Positions 14,775-20,572 of a stretch of DNA of 64,000 nucleotides are shown here, piece after piece. A model generated the notes under the pieces. It did no database searches, was not told the origin of the DNA, and worked only from the letters and a program-made list of their open reading frames with translations. A program made the position numbers and the translations under genes. Within the stretch, counting starts at the first letter, position 1. The number at the start of each line of letters is the position of its first letter. Source of the stretch: a virus; IMG/VR virus record IMGVR_UViG_3300032331_003707, positions 36,346 to 100,345 of that record; one strand, 5' to 3'.

Positions 14775-15044
14775 ATGAAAAAGTATCAAGACATACCCGA
14801 AATTACCGAGTATATACAAGCCCAAGAACTAATGATGTTAGCAGATTTAGCTAGGTTTGGTATTAGTGAAGGTAAGTTTCAACTTGAATTGTGTAAAGAA
14901 GAATTGAAAGCAACACCAGACATGGATGAACGGGAAGAAATTCTATTACAAGCTAAAGATATACAACATCATATCGATACATGTAATGAAACACTAAAAT
15001 TCTTCAAAACGGAATTAAAATCATTAGTGTATATATTTAATTAA
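14775..15044 (+). CDS. Hypothetical helical protein (89 aa)
   Basis: An 89-residue all-helical protein with heptad-like spacing (ELMMLADLARFG, FQLELCKEELKA, ILLQAKDIQHHIDTCNETL). It may form a helical bundle or coiled coil. Single-gene unit. Function unknown. Confidence 0.62.
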   Translation: MKKYQDIPEITEYIQAQELMMLADLARFGISEGKFQLELCKEELKATPDMDEREEILLQAKDIQHHIDTCNETLKFFKTELKSLVYIFN

Positions 15045-15058
15045 CCCTAATTCCTTAC

Positions 15059-15090
15059 CCGAGATAAGGGAATAAATGATATTATCTTTA
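15059..15090 (+). promoter_or_regulatory. Class I promoter
   Basis: CCGAG at 15059-15063, 19 nt, TATCTTTA at 15083-15090; ATG at 15116. Confidence 0.85.
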
Positions 15091-15115
15091 GAGTATAATT
15101 AAAAAATATACACAC

Positions 15116-15373
15116 ATGAGTAAAAAAACAATCAAAATTAACCTAAACGCAAACACAGAAAAAGAATTGTTGTATAGACATTCATACGATTTAGGAACAC
15201 TAATCGGAACAATGAGTGGTATATTAAAATACACAGATACTACTGACGAAGTGAAACGTTTAATACTTAGATCACTACGTGAAATTGAACACGGTGATTC
15301 AGAATATAGTAAAAGTAAGATTAAACAGTTAGAAGCATTGGCGGATAGTTTTGGATTCGAATTCGAATCCTAA
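15116..15373 (+). CDS. Hypothetical small protein (85 aa)
   Basis: An 85-residue protein with opening MSKKTIKINLNANTEKELL, similar in its first residues to the gene at 12448. A helical body includes LILRSLREIEHG and IKQLEALADSFG. Single-gene unit. No family recognised. Confidence 0.62.
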   Translation: MSKKTIKINLNANTEKELLYRHSYDLGTLIGTMSGILKYTDTTDEVKRLILRSLREIEHGDSEYSKSKIKQLEALADSFGFEFES

Positions 15374-15382
15374 ACTCTTTAT

Positions 15383-15414
15383 CCGAGGTTTTAAGATAGA
15401 TATTCATATTTTTA
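15383..15414 (+). promoter_or_regulatory. Class I promoter
   Basis: CCGAG at 15383-15387, 19 nt, TATTTTTA at 15407-15414; ATG at 15450. Confidence 0.82.
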
Positions 15415-15449
15415 TAGTATAAGAAAAAATAATAAACACATAAAAGCAT

Positions 15450-15650
15450 ATGAACGCAGATATCCACTTCACAGACGACCAAGGTAATGAGTTTTATGTT
15501 GGGATAAGAAATGGTGAATTAAGTCAAGTTTGGAAAAATAAAATGGACCTACATGATTTTAGAGTTTATTATGAAGAATTAGATAAAATAGAACCTAACC
15601 ATGGTATGTTTATAGATAGTGATGAATGGGAGAAAGAAATGGGTAGATAG
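15450..15650 (+). CDS. Hypothetical acidic protein (66 aa)
   Basis: A 66-residue acidic protein: strand-rich opening (DIHFTDDQGNEFYVGIRNGE) then YYEELDKIEP. Monocistronic behind its own promoter. Function unknown. Confidence 0.6.
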   Translation: MNADIHFTDDQGNEFYVGIRNGELSQVWKNKMDLHDFRVYYEELDKIEPNHGMFIDSDEWEKEMGR

Positions 15651-15666
15651 TACCCTAACTGTTTAG

Positions 15667-15698
15667 CCGAGATTATTGAGTAAAATATATTATCTTTA
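15667..15698 (+). promoter_or_regulatory. Class I promoter
   Basis: CCGAG at 15667-15671, 19 nt, TATCTTTA at 15691-15698; the start at 15739 follows a 40-nt A-rich leader. Confidence 0.83.
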
Positions 15699-15738
15699 TA
15701 TCATAAGAAAAAATAATAATCAAATAAAACACACAATT

Positions 15739-15915
15739 ATGCAAAGCGAATTACAGAAAATCATCAGTAACTTACTTCAATGTGGTATCAGTCAAAGTCA
15801 AATCGATGCGTTCGCAGCATTATATAGCGAAGCAGAAAAATTGAAAATTGAATTTGAAGAATTTGATCAATACGAAAAGGACGGACCATTGTACATCACA
15901 TTGAAAATAAAATAA
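15739..15915 (+). CDS. Hypothetical small helical protein (58 aa)
   Basis: A 58-residue protein. ATG 15739 (after CACACAATT) is chosen; a longer reading would start inside the promoter. The helix pair ELQKIISNLLQCGISQSQIDAF resembles a short HTH-like fold, followed by an acidic helix and a strand. It shares its promoter with the gene at 15935. Confidence 0.6.
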   Translation: MQSELQKIISNLLQCGISQSQIDAFAALYSEAEKLKIEFEEFDQYEKDGPLYITLKIK

Positions 15916-15934
15916 TAATTAAAAATAAAAAATT

Positions 15935-16090
15935 ATGTATAGTTTAGATTGTTCCTACTACACAAAATCATTTACAACATTAAATGAGTTAATAGATGAT
16001 GTGACAATATCAGGCATGGACCCAAATTATGAGATAACACGTGACGGAAAAGGAATAGGGGAAAATGCAATTGATTACCTAGTATTTTAA
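15935..16090 (+). CDS. Small phage protein, MYSL family, copy 1
   Basis: A 51-residue protein starting MYSLDCSYYTKSF with central TISGMDPNYEIT and C-terminal GENAIDYL. It is clearly paralogous to the gene at 17802, which conserves about 60% of positions including the whole ISGMDPNYEIT block. Function unknown. Confidence 0.68.
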   Translation: MYSLDCSYYTKSFTTLNELIDDVTISGMDPNYEITRDGKGIGENAIDYLVF

Positions 16091-16091
16091 T

Positions 16092-16123
16092 CCGAGATAA
16101 GAAAGCAGATTATATTAAATTTA
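16092..16123 (+). promoter_or_regulatory. Class I promoter
   Basis: CCGAG at 16092-16096, 1 nt after the previous stop, 19 nt, TAAATTTA at 16116-16123; ATG at 16161. Confidence 0.8.
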
Positions 16124-16160
16124 TAGTATAAGAAAAAATAAAATATAATACCAGAAAAAC

Positions 16161-16460
16161 ATGAAGACACAGAACGAATTATTCAAAACATTCCTAAACG
16201 AGAATATCAATGAATTGAAAGATGTATTGGTGGATACGTTTGAATTAGATGAGGATAATGTGAATGATATTGTTGGGTTTGACGGAAACAATTATGATGG
16301 GTATTATGGAGTAGATAAAGAAGGAGAATGTGTAACGTTTGGATGTGATATATTTGAATCATTAGATGATGATTTTGAAGAAGATAATGGTGATGATGTA
16401 TCGATTGGAACAGATGTGATTGGTGGGAAAGAAATATATTTTGTATGTTACGATTTCTAA
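16161..16460 (+). CDS. Highly acidic protein (99 aa)
   Basis: A 99-residue protein dominated by Asp/Glu (ELDEDNVNDIVGFDGNN, SLDDDFEEDNGDD), with a hydrophobic C-terminus. The net charge is strongly negative. This composition is shared by DNA mimics and other small anti-host proteins, but also by many phage proteins of unknown role. Single-gene unit. Confidence 0.63.
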   Translation: MKTQNELFKTFLNENINELKDVLVDTFELDEDNVNDIVGFDGNNYDGYYGVDKEGECVTFGCDIFESLDDDFEEDNGDDVSIGTDVIGGKEIYFVCYDF

Positions 16461-16476
16461 AATCCTAACTCATTGT

Positions 16477-16508
16477 CCGTGATAAAGAAAGAAAATATAT
16501 TATCTTTA
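16477..16508 (+). promoter_or_regulatory. Class I promoter, variant CCGTG
   Basis: CCGTG at 16477-16481, 19 nt, TATCTTTA at 16501-16508; ATG 16513 follows TAGT, a leaderless arrangement. Confidence 0.78.
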
Positions 16509-16512
16509 TAGT

Positions 16513-16683
16513 ATGAAAGGAAAAATAACAGAAATGATAGTATCAATCATCACAATGTATTTGATTGGTAGTTGTATGTTTTTATCGTTTAATCCATATG
16601 AATGGAGTATAACGGGAATAATCATATTAACATTAGTATTAGGAAAAGTATTAGGAGATTTGTATTATGGGACAAAAGAATAA
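16513..16683 (+). CDS. Small two-pass membrane protein (56 aa)
   Basis: A 56-residue protein with two hydrophobic segments (residues ~8-25 and ~33-50) separated by NPYEWS, so probably a membrane hairpin. The start is 4 nt behind the -7 box, implying a leaderless mRNA. It overlaps the next gene by 17 nt. Function unknown. Confidence 0.65.
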   Translation: MKGKITEMIVSIITMYLIGSCMFLSFNPYEWSITGIIILTLVLGKVLGDLYYGTKE

Positions 16684-16918
16684 ATTTAGTTCGTATAAAC
16701 ATTATCTAACATATCTAACTAATCATGGAGATGTGGAGAGTGATATGATAGAGAAATTCATTGAAACGGGATTGTTGATAAAAGAGAAACAAGTGACGGT
16801 GGATGGGTATGAAGCGATTGGGTTTCGTGTGATGACGGAACGTGAATTTAACGGATCTAAGATGAAGAGAAATGATATTTTTAGTCGTGTTGAGAGATGG
16901 TTAATTGGTGACAAATAA
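16667..16918 (+). CDS. Hypothetical protein (83 aa)
   Basis: An 83-residue protein, possibly a winged-helix-like fold: helices YKHYLTYLTNHG and DMIEKFIETGLLI, then strands KEKQVTVDGYEAIGFRVM. The 233 nt after it contain no ORF, tRNA or clear hairpin, only a promoter at the far end. Function unknown. Confidence 0.62.
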   Translation: MGQKNKFSSYKHYLTYLTNHGDVESDMIEKFIETGLLIKEKQVTVDGYEAIGFRVMTEREFNGSKMKRNDIFSRVERWLIGDK

Positions 16919-17081
16919 AGATAGTGTGTGTTGTTTTAGGAATGGGAATTGGTGGTATGTGACATACGTATATATCAATGATATTACGGAATTATGAACA
17001 CATGCTACCTTCCCCCCATCGCCTTCCAAATTTAGATAAGTAAAAAGAGGATATTTGTATATATTTTCCCTAACTCCTTAT

Positions 17082-17113
17082 CCGAGGTTCCAAAAAGAAG
17101 GAATATATCTTTA
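17082..17113 (+). promoter_or_regulatory. Class I promoter
   Basis: CCGAG at 17082-17086, 19 nt, TATCTTTA at 17106-17113; ATG at 17152. Confidence 0.84.
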
Positions 17114-17151
17114 GAGTATAAGTAAAAAGATATAAATTAAAAACAACAACT

Positions 17152-17352
17152 ATGTTAAGATGGATGTGGGATATGTATGGTATGTTTTCTTTAATGAAAC
17201 TACTAATGTGGGACCTACCATTTATGTCCCTGAAGTTTACATATTACATGTTTAAGTACACTATCATAACGATGTATTATGTTATGAAGGGTTGTTTTGA
17301 AATGTTTAAGCTTTTTTATGTATTCATAAAGTTTTTAACAGGTATTTTTTAA
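17152..17352 (+). CDS. Met/Phe-rich membrane protein (66 aa)
   Basis: A 66-residue, extremely hydrophobic protein rich in Met, Phe, Tyr and Trp with few charges, consistent with two or three membrane helices (for example IITMYYVMKGCFEMF). It has its own promoter and a hairpin terminator. It may act on the host inner membrane. Confidence 0.62.
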   Translation: MLRWMWDMYGMFSLMKLLMWDLPFMSLKFTYYMFKYTIITMYYVMKGCFEMFKLFYVFIKFLTGIF

Positions 17353-17360
17353 GAGATAAA

Positions 17361-17385
17361 AAGGGAACTTGAATAAGATTCCCTT
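17361..17385 (+). terminator. Hairpin terminator
   Basis: AAGGGAA (17361-17367) pairs with TTCCCTT (17379-17385) across an 11-nt loop, followed by CTCTTTATT. It lies directly after the membrane protein. Confidence 0.6.
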
Positions 17386-17393
17386 CTCTTTAT

Positions 17394-17425
17394 TCGAGAT
17401 AAGAAGAAAAATGAACGTATTTTTA
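17394..17425 (+). promoter_or_regulatory. Class I promoter, variant TCGAG
   Basis: TCGAG at 17394-17398, 19 nt, TATTTTTA at 17418-17425; ATG at 17443. Confidence 0.72.
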
Positions 17426-17442
17426 CAGAAAAAAGAAAACAA

Positions 17443-17754
17443 ATGATTAAGATAAATAAACACCCAGAATCAATCGACAACATGAGTAACCTAATAGAAT
17501 CAGGGTTCACCATGAAATTCGAGAACGGAAATACTATCAGTGTTCAGTTCGGTGATTTTAATTACAGTAGTAATAAAGATAAAGGAACAAAGAACACTGC
17601 AACATCAGCAGAAGTAGCAATATGGAACAGTGATGGGACGTGGTACGATTTTGGTGATGAGTTATATATTAAGGGATGGTGTGGTGTTGATGAGGTAGCG
17701 AAGTGGGTTTCATTTGCTGCTACCAATGTTTTTAGCCAAGGCTCTGAAGCATGA
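17443..17754 (+). CDS. Hypothetical protein (103 aa)
   Basis: A 103-residue protein, beta-rich (FTMKFENGNTISVQFGDFNY, VAIWNSDGTWYDFGDEL), ending in a helix. I recall a similar pattern (gNGxTISVQFGxxNY) from other phages, without a function. The promoter of the next gene lies inside its 3' end. Confidence 0.65.
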   Translation: MIKINKHPESIDNMSNLIESGFTMKFENGNTISVQFGDFNYSSNKDKGTKNTATSAEVAIWNSDGTWYDFGDELYIKGWCGVDEVAKWVSFAATNVFSQGSEA

Positions 17755-17767
17755 TATCGTACATTTA
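17736..17767 (+). promoter_or_regulatory. Class I promoter inside a coding end, variant CCAAG
   Basis: CCAAG at 17736-17740 lies within the last codons of the upstream gene; 19 nt, TACATTTA at 17760-17767. ATG at 17802. Confidence 0.72.
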
Positions 17768-17801
17768 TAGTATAAGAAAAAATAATTAAACACACACAAT
17801 T

Positions 17802-17957
17802 ATGTATAGCTTAAACTGCCATTACTACACAAAGCAATTCCCAGCATTAAACGAATTGATAGAGGATATAACTATATCAGGTATGGATCCAAATTATGAG
17901 ATAACACTTGATGGAGAAGGAACAGGAGAAGAAGCAATTGATTTCATTACTTTCTAG
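17802..17957 (+). CDS. Small phage protein, MYSL family, copy 2
   Basis: A 51-residue paralog of the gene at 15935: MYSLNCHYYTKQF, ISGMDPNYEIT and EEAIDF. The length is identical. The leader sequences (CACACAATTATG versus AAAATTATG) are also similar. Two near copies 1.9 kb apart suggest duplication with divergence. Function unknown. Confidence 0.68.
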   Translation: MYSLNCHYYTKQFPALNELIEDITISGMDPNYEITLDGEGTGEEAIDFITF

Positions 17958-17989
17958 CCGAGACTCTAGAACATGATATATTATATTTA
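17958..17989 (+). promoter_or_regulatory. Class I promoter
   Basis: CCGAG at 17958-17962 directly abuts the previous stop codon; 19 nt, TATATTTA at 17982-17989. ATG at 18007. Confidence 0.8.
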
Positions 17990-18006
17990 CATAAAAAATA
18001 AAGGTT

Positions 18007-18111
18007 ATGAAAAACAACAACACAGCACATTTGGGTAAGTATGTAGTGGTGAACAATGTCCCACACAAGTTCGTAAACGGAAAATTAATAGCGCTAACCA
18101 AGAAGGGTTAA
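18007..18111 (+). CDS. Hypothetical micro-protein (34 aa)
   Basis: A 34-residue basic ORF (MKNNNTAHLGKYVVVNN, ending ALTKKG) with its own class I promoter. AAGGTT before the ATG matches other starts here. Its 3' end folds into the terminator. Small but well placed. Confidence 0.5.
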   Translation: MKNNNTAHLGKYVVVNNVPHKFVNGKLIALTKKG

Positions 18112-18123
18112 GCGCTATTTTTT
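18087..18123 (+). terminator. Terminator overlapping a stop codon
   Basis: AATAGCGCT (18087-18095) pairs with AGCGCTATT (18111-18119), extended by AACC/GGTT with one bulged A, followed by a T-run. The TAA of the 34-residue ORF is inside the 3' arm. Confidence 0.85.
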
Positions 18124-18125
18124 AT

Positions 18126-18157
18126 CCGAGACAACACATTGTTTAGTCGTATATTTA
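18126..18157 (+). promoter_or_regulatory. Class I promoter
   Basis: CCGAG at 18126-18130, 19 nt, TATATTTA at 18150-18157, immediately after the terminator T-run; ATG at 18181. Confidence 0.8.
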
Positions 18158-18180
18158 GCTTGTAATAAAAAAACACACAC

Positions 18181-18639
18181 ATGAAAATTACAGCATCAAC
18201 CCCAATCACATCGCTCACCAGCAAAGAATTAACAACGGTAGTGATAAACACAGTACAGTGGTGTTTCGATAATTTGAAACAACCACGTCGTCACAGAGTG
18301 TTCAACGGTATAAAATTAACCATGCCTGAGATGCATGTGTTCATTTCACGTAAACGTGGTTATGATTTGAATCCGAAAAACAATTGTCGTGGTGAATACA
18401 ATCCATTCATCAACCAAATCATCATTGTTAAAAACAACATTGATAGTTTCGAGGATTTGGTCGACACAATCATTCATGAGTATACTCACTCAACACAAAC
18501 ATTAGGTAGCTATGCTAAGAAGAGCCTAAAATATGGTTATTATGATAACCCGTTTGAGGTTGAGGCACGTACTGTTGCTGCCATTCATACTGATGATTGT
18601 GTGTTTGATGTTTGTAAATTGTTAAATCCTAACTATTGA
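18181..18639 (+). CDS. Putative zinc metallopeptidase
   Basis: A 152-residue protein with the zincin signature HEYTH at residues 99-103 (His99, Glu100, His103) and a downstream NPFEVEAR, whose Glu is a good third ligand. Size and layout resemble small SprT/IrrE-like or other minimal metallopeptidases of phages. No signal peptide, so probably cytoplasmic. The target is unknown; in an early region it may process a host regulator. Confidence 0.75.
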   Translation: MKITASTPITSLTSKELTTVVINTVQWCFDNLKQPRRHRVFNGIKLTMPEMHVFISRKRGYDLNPKNNCRGEYNPFINQIIIVKNNIDSFEDLVDTIIHEYTHSTQTLGSYAKKSLKYGYYDNPFEVEARTVAAIHTDDCVFDVCKLLNPNY

Positions 18640-18640
18640 T

Positions 18641-18672
18641 CCGAGATTACAAAGCGTATTGTCGTATTTTTA
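18641..18672 (+). promoter_or_regulatory. Class I promoter
   Basis: CCGAG at 18641-18645, 1 nt after the previous stop, 19 nt, TATTTTTA at 18665-18672; ATG at 18714. Confidence 0.82.
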
Positions 18673-18713
18673 TAGTATAAGAAAAAATAATAACAACACA
18701 TAAACACACGATT

Positions 18714-18908
18714 ATGACAATTTCAGAAATGATTGAACAATTGACCGAGTTAAAAGCACAACACGGTGACATCGAAGTAGTATTGAACGTTACTGATCAC
18801 ACTGATTGGGATTACAATTTTGAACACCCCGGTTTTGATGTTGGTGAGGTGTATGAAGAGGGGTTTGATGAAGATACTAACTATTGTATCTGTAGTATAC
18901 AAATATAG
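18714..18908 (+). CDS. Small acidic phage protein, MTISEMIEQL type
   Basis: A 64-residue acidic protein: MTISEMIEQLTELKAQHGDIEVVLN, then an acidic loop and a short C-terminal strand (CICSIQI). Same layout as the gene at 14014, and a pattern common in phages. Function unknown. Confidence 0.7.
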   Translation: MTISEMIEQLTELKAQHGDIEVVLNVTDHTDWDYNFEHPGFDVGEVYEEGFDEDTNYCICSIQI

Positions 18909-18922
18909 TCGTAGTTACCTAT

Positions 18923-18954
18923 CCGAGATTAGAAGACAAATGTTCGTATTTTTA
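18923..18954 (+). promoter_or_regulatory. Class I promoter
   Basis: CCGAG at 18923-18927, 19 nt, TATTTTTA at 18947-18954; ATG at 19000. Last class I element found in the window. Confidence 0.83.
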
Positions 18955-18999
18955 TAGTATAAGAAAAAAATAATAAACACAAAAACAAAACACACAGTT

Positions 19000-19356
19000 A
19001 TGAAAAAGAAAAACACAACAACCCCAGCTCCAGTAGTAGTAACAGTTCAATTAGGTCGTCCAGTTAACCCGACCAGTGAGCGTCAAAAGCGTTTAGCAGC
19101 ATTTGCAGAGCGTGAAAAGTTAGGTGTAACAGTTAAGCGTGGTCGTCCTGTAGTGAGTGACAGTGACCGTCAAAAGCGCCTTGCCGAGCAAGCACAACGT
19201 GCAGCAGCAAACGGTGGTGTAGCGAAGCGCGGCCGTCCAATTAAAACTGACAGTGCACGTCAAGCGCGTTTAGCAGAGCGTGAAGCCAAAATTGCTAGCG
19301 GTGCAGAAATTAAGCGCGGTCGCCCTGCAATTGCGAAGTTGCCCGAAGTTAAGTAA
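19000..19356 (+). CDS. AT-hook tandem-repeat protein
   Basis: A 118-residue, highly basic protein built from four (K)RGRP/LGRP motifs spaced about 30 residues apart, each but the last followed by a helix (SDRQKRLAEQAQR-type). RGRP is the core of the AT-hook, which inserts into the minor groove of AT-rich DNA. The protein could coat or bend the phage genome or host AT-rich DNA, like an H-NS or histone substitute. Its codons are richer in G+C (CGT, GCA) than those of neighbouring genes. It is alone behind the last class I promoter of the cluster. Confidence 0.78.
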   Translation: MKKKNTTTPAPVVVTVQLGRPVNPTSERQKRLAAFAEREKLGVTVKRGRPVVSDSDRQKRLAEQAQRAAANGGVAKRGRPIKTDSARQARLAEREAKIASGAEIKRGRPAIAKLPEVK

Positions 19357-19378
19357 TTGTAGAGTGCGATTAGTAAGT

Positions 19379-19403
19379 AGTGGGTCCCGTAGTGGGGCCC
19401 ACT
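19379..19403 (+). terminator. GC-rich hairpin after AT-hook gene
   Basis: AGTGGGTCCC pairs with GGGGCCCACT (one G.U) around GTAGT. There is no long T-run, but position and strength fit a terminator. TAAGTA and TACTTA flank it and can extend the stem across a bulge. Confidence 0.65.
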
Positions 19404-19722
19404 GTGTTCGTACTTAGTGCGCCATATATACGCCATATATAACGCGGTATAACTGCCGTACCTACCACGCGCACCGCTGTCACTCGATGCCGCGTACCGG
19501 GCAAAAAGGAGTTGGATTAACAACTATATAGTATATAACTATACAAGCCGATGAAGTATATACTTATATAACCACTAGCCACCCTGCGTCTCCAAAAAAT
19601 AACCCATTTTTAACTATAGGCATTTTGGGAAAAATCCAACGGATCGCAAATCGTAGAGACTAACAATCTTTTGCGTCGATGAAGGATATACGTATATTTC
19701 ATTTGACTACCAGTAGACAACA
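19404..19722. other. Gene-free junction between convergent genes
   Basis: About 320 nt without a supported gene between the + strand early block and the first minus-strand gene. The left part (about 19430-19500) is locally GC-rich, and CGCCATATATA is repeated near 19420-19441. The right part has several TATA/GTATATAC-rich stretches (about 19525-19580, 19685-19700). No tRNA or promoter was recognised. It may be a replication origin or a recombination scar; the sequence alone does not show which. Confidence 0.5.
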
Positions 19723-19747
19723 AAAGAGACCCATTACGGGTCCCTTT
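19723..19747 (-). terminator. Terminator of the minus-strand gene
   Basis: On the minus strand AAAGGGACCC pairs with GGGTCTCTTT (one G.U) around GTAAT, followed by TTTTG-like sequence, 24 nt beyond the stop at 19771. Confidence 0.75.
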
Positions 19748-19770
19748 CATGTTTCACCAGAAATCCTAAC

Positions 19771-20133
19771 TTACTTTGATGATGATGGTGTGTTAGGACT
19801 CTTTTTTGGTGATTTTTTGTAGTACTTTTTAGTAGCTACCTTTGGAGTCGTCGGTTGACCACTTGTGGTCCCATTCTGAGAAGATGGTTTAACCTCGTCC
19901 TTTTGCATCTTGAGTTTATCAAGTGCTTGTTTTAAATCAAGATTGAGCGAGTAAACTTTCAGTTTGAACTCCTCCGCTTGGACACCAATTTTGTTTAGTG
20001 CTTCTTGCGTTCTTTGATTTGTTGTTTTAAGCGCGTCTGTGAGGTTCATGCTGTGTTTTACGTTTCTGTAAAGCAATACGTTTACCACCAATGATAACGC
20101 GAATAAAACTGATAATGATGTTAATAAAATCAT
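19771..20133 (-). CDS. Membrane-anchored coiled-coil protein
   Basis: A 120-residue protein: N-terminal transmembrane helix (residues ~3-22), then a coiled coil to about residue 80 (ALNKIGVQAEEFKLKV), then a disordered Ser/Thr/Pro/Lys tail with KKYYKKSPKKSP. The layout resembles Rz-type or other envelope-spanning phage proteins. It is divergent from the spanin-like pair at 20240, so a lysis or superinfection-exclusion role is plausible but unproven. Confidence 0.65.
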   Translation of the reverse strand: MILLTSLSVLFALSLVVNVLLYRNVKHSMNLTDALKTTNQRTQEALNKIGVQAEEFKLKVYSLNLDLKQALDKLKMQKDEVKPSSQNGTTSGQPTTPKVATKKYYKKSPKKSPNTPSSSK

Positions 20134-20218
20134 AATATATTATTTAATAATTATACCCCAATATAATAAAAGTATATACGTAGGCACGTTTAGGGGGTGA
20201 AGTTTTCAAGGAGTTTTT

Positions 20219-20228
20219 AATATTTATT
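20219..20228 (+). promoter_or_regulatory. Possible class III (late) motif, divergent
   Basis: AATATTTATT lies 11 nt before the ATG at 20240. It resembles the ATATTTATAAT late motif but differs at the end. Weak call. Confidence 0.4.
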
Positions 20229-20239
20229 GTAAAAATAAT

Positions 20240-20572
20240 ATGGTAGAGAAATTTTTGAAGGAATATTGGTTAAGAATATTCCCTTGGTTTACAACTGTAG
20301 TCTTGTTAACGCTGTTAGTAATTGTTTTAAATCGACCCAAATACGTTTCCCCACCACCTCCTGTAGATAATCGTATAGATAGTTTACAACAAATAGTAAA
20401 CCAATTACACATTGATTTATTGGATGCACGACATGATTATGATAGTGCACAATCAAACATAAAAACAGATATAGTAACAATAAGAATACAAAATGCGAAA
20501 GACGTTAGCAATATTAGCAATTTTAGTACTAAGCAGCTTGACAGCGCTTGGTCAGCCATCACTATCCCCTAA
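20240..20572 (+). CDS. Inner-membrane spanin-like protein
   Basis: A 110-residue protein. A single transmembrane helix (residues ~13-32) precedes a Pro-rich segment (PPPPVDNR) and a periplasmic-type coiled-coil stretch (IDSLQQIVNQLHIDLLDARHDY). The next ORF starts 80 nt before its end in another frame. A membrane-anchored coiled coil with a nested downstream gene is the classic Rz/Rz1 arrangement, so an i-spanin role in outer-membrane disruption is suggested. No sequence family was recognised. Confidence 0.6.
   Translation: MVEKFLKEYWLRIFPWFTTVVLLTLLVIVLNRPKYVSPPPPVDNRIDSLQQIVNQLHIDLLDARHDYDSAQSNIKTDIVTIRIQNAKDVSNISNFSTKQLDSAWSAITIP

Noticed and set aside
16919-17081. tRNA or small RNA in the gap before the 17082 promoter
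   Set aside because: No cloverleaf, strong hairpin or ORF could be built from the sequence.
336-18954. Regularly recurring intergenic repeats that could suggest a CRISPR-like array
   Set aside because: The repeats are only two short boxes with a fixed 19-nt spacer, each followed by an ORF, and distances between copies follow gene lengths. They are promoters, not CRISPR repeats.
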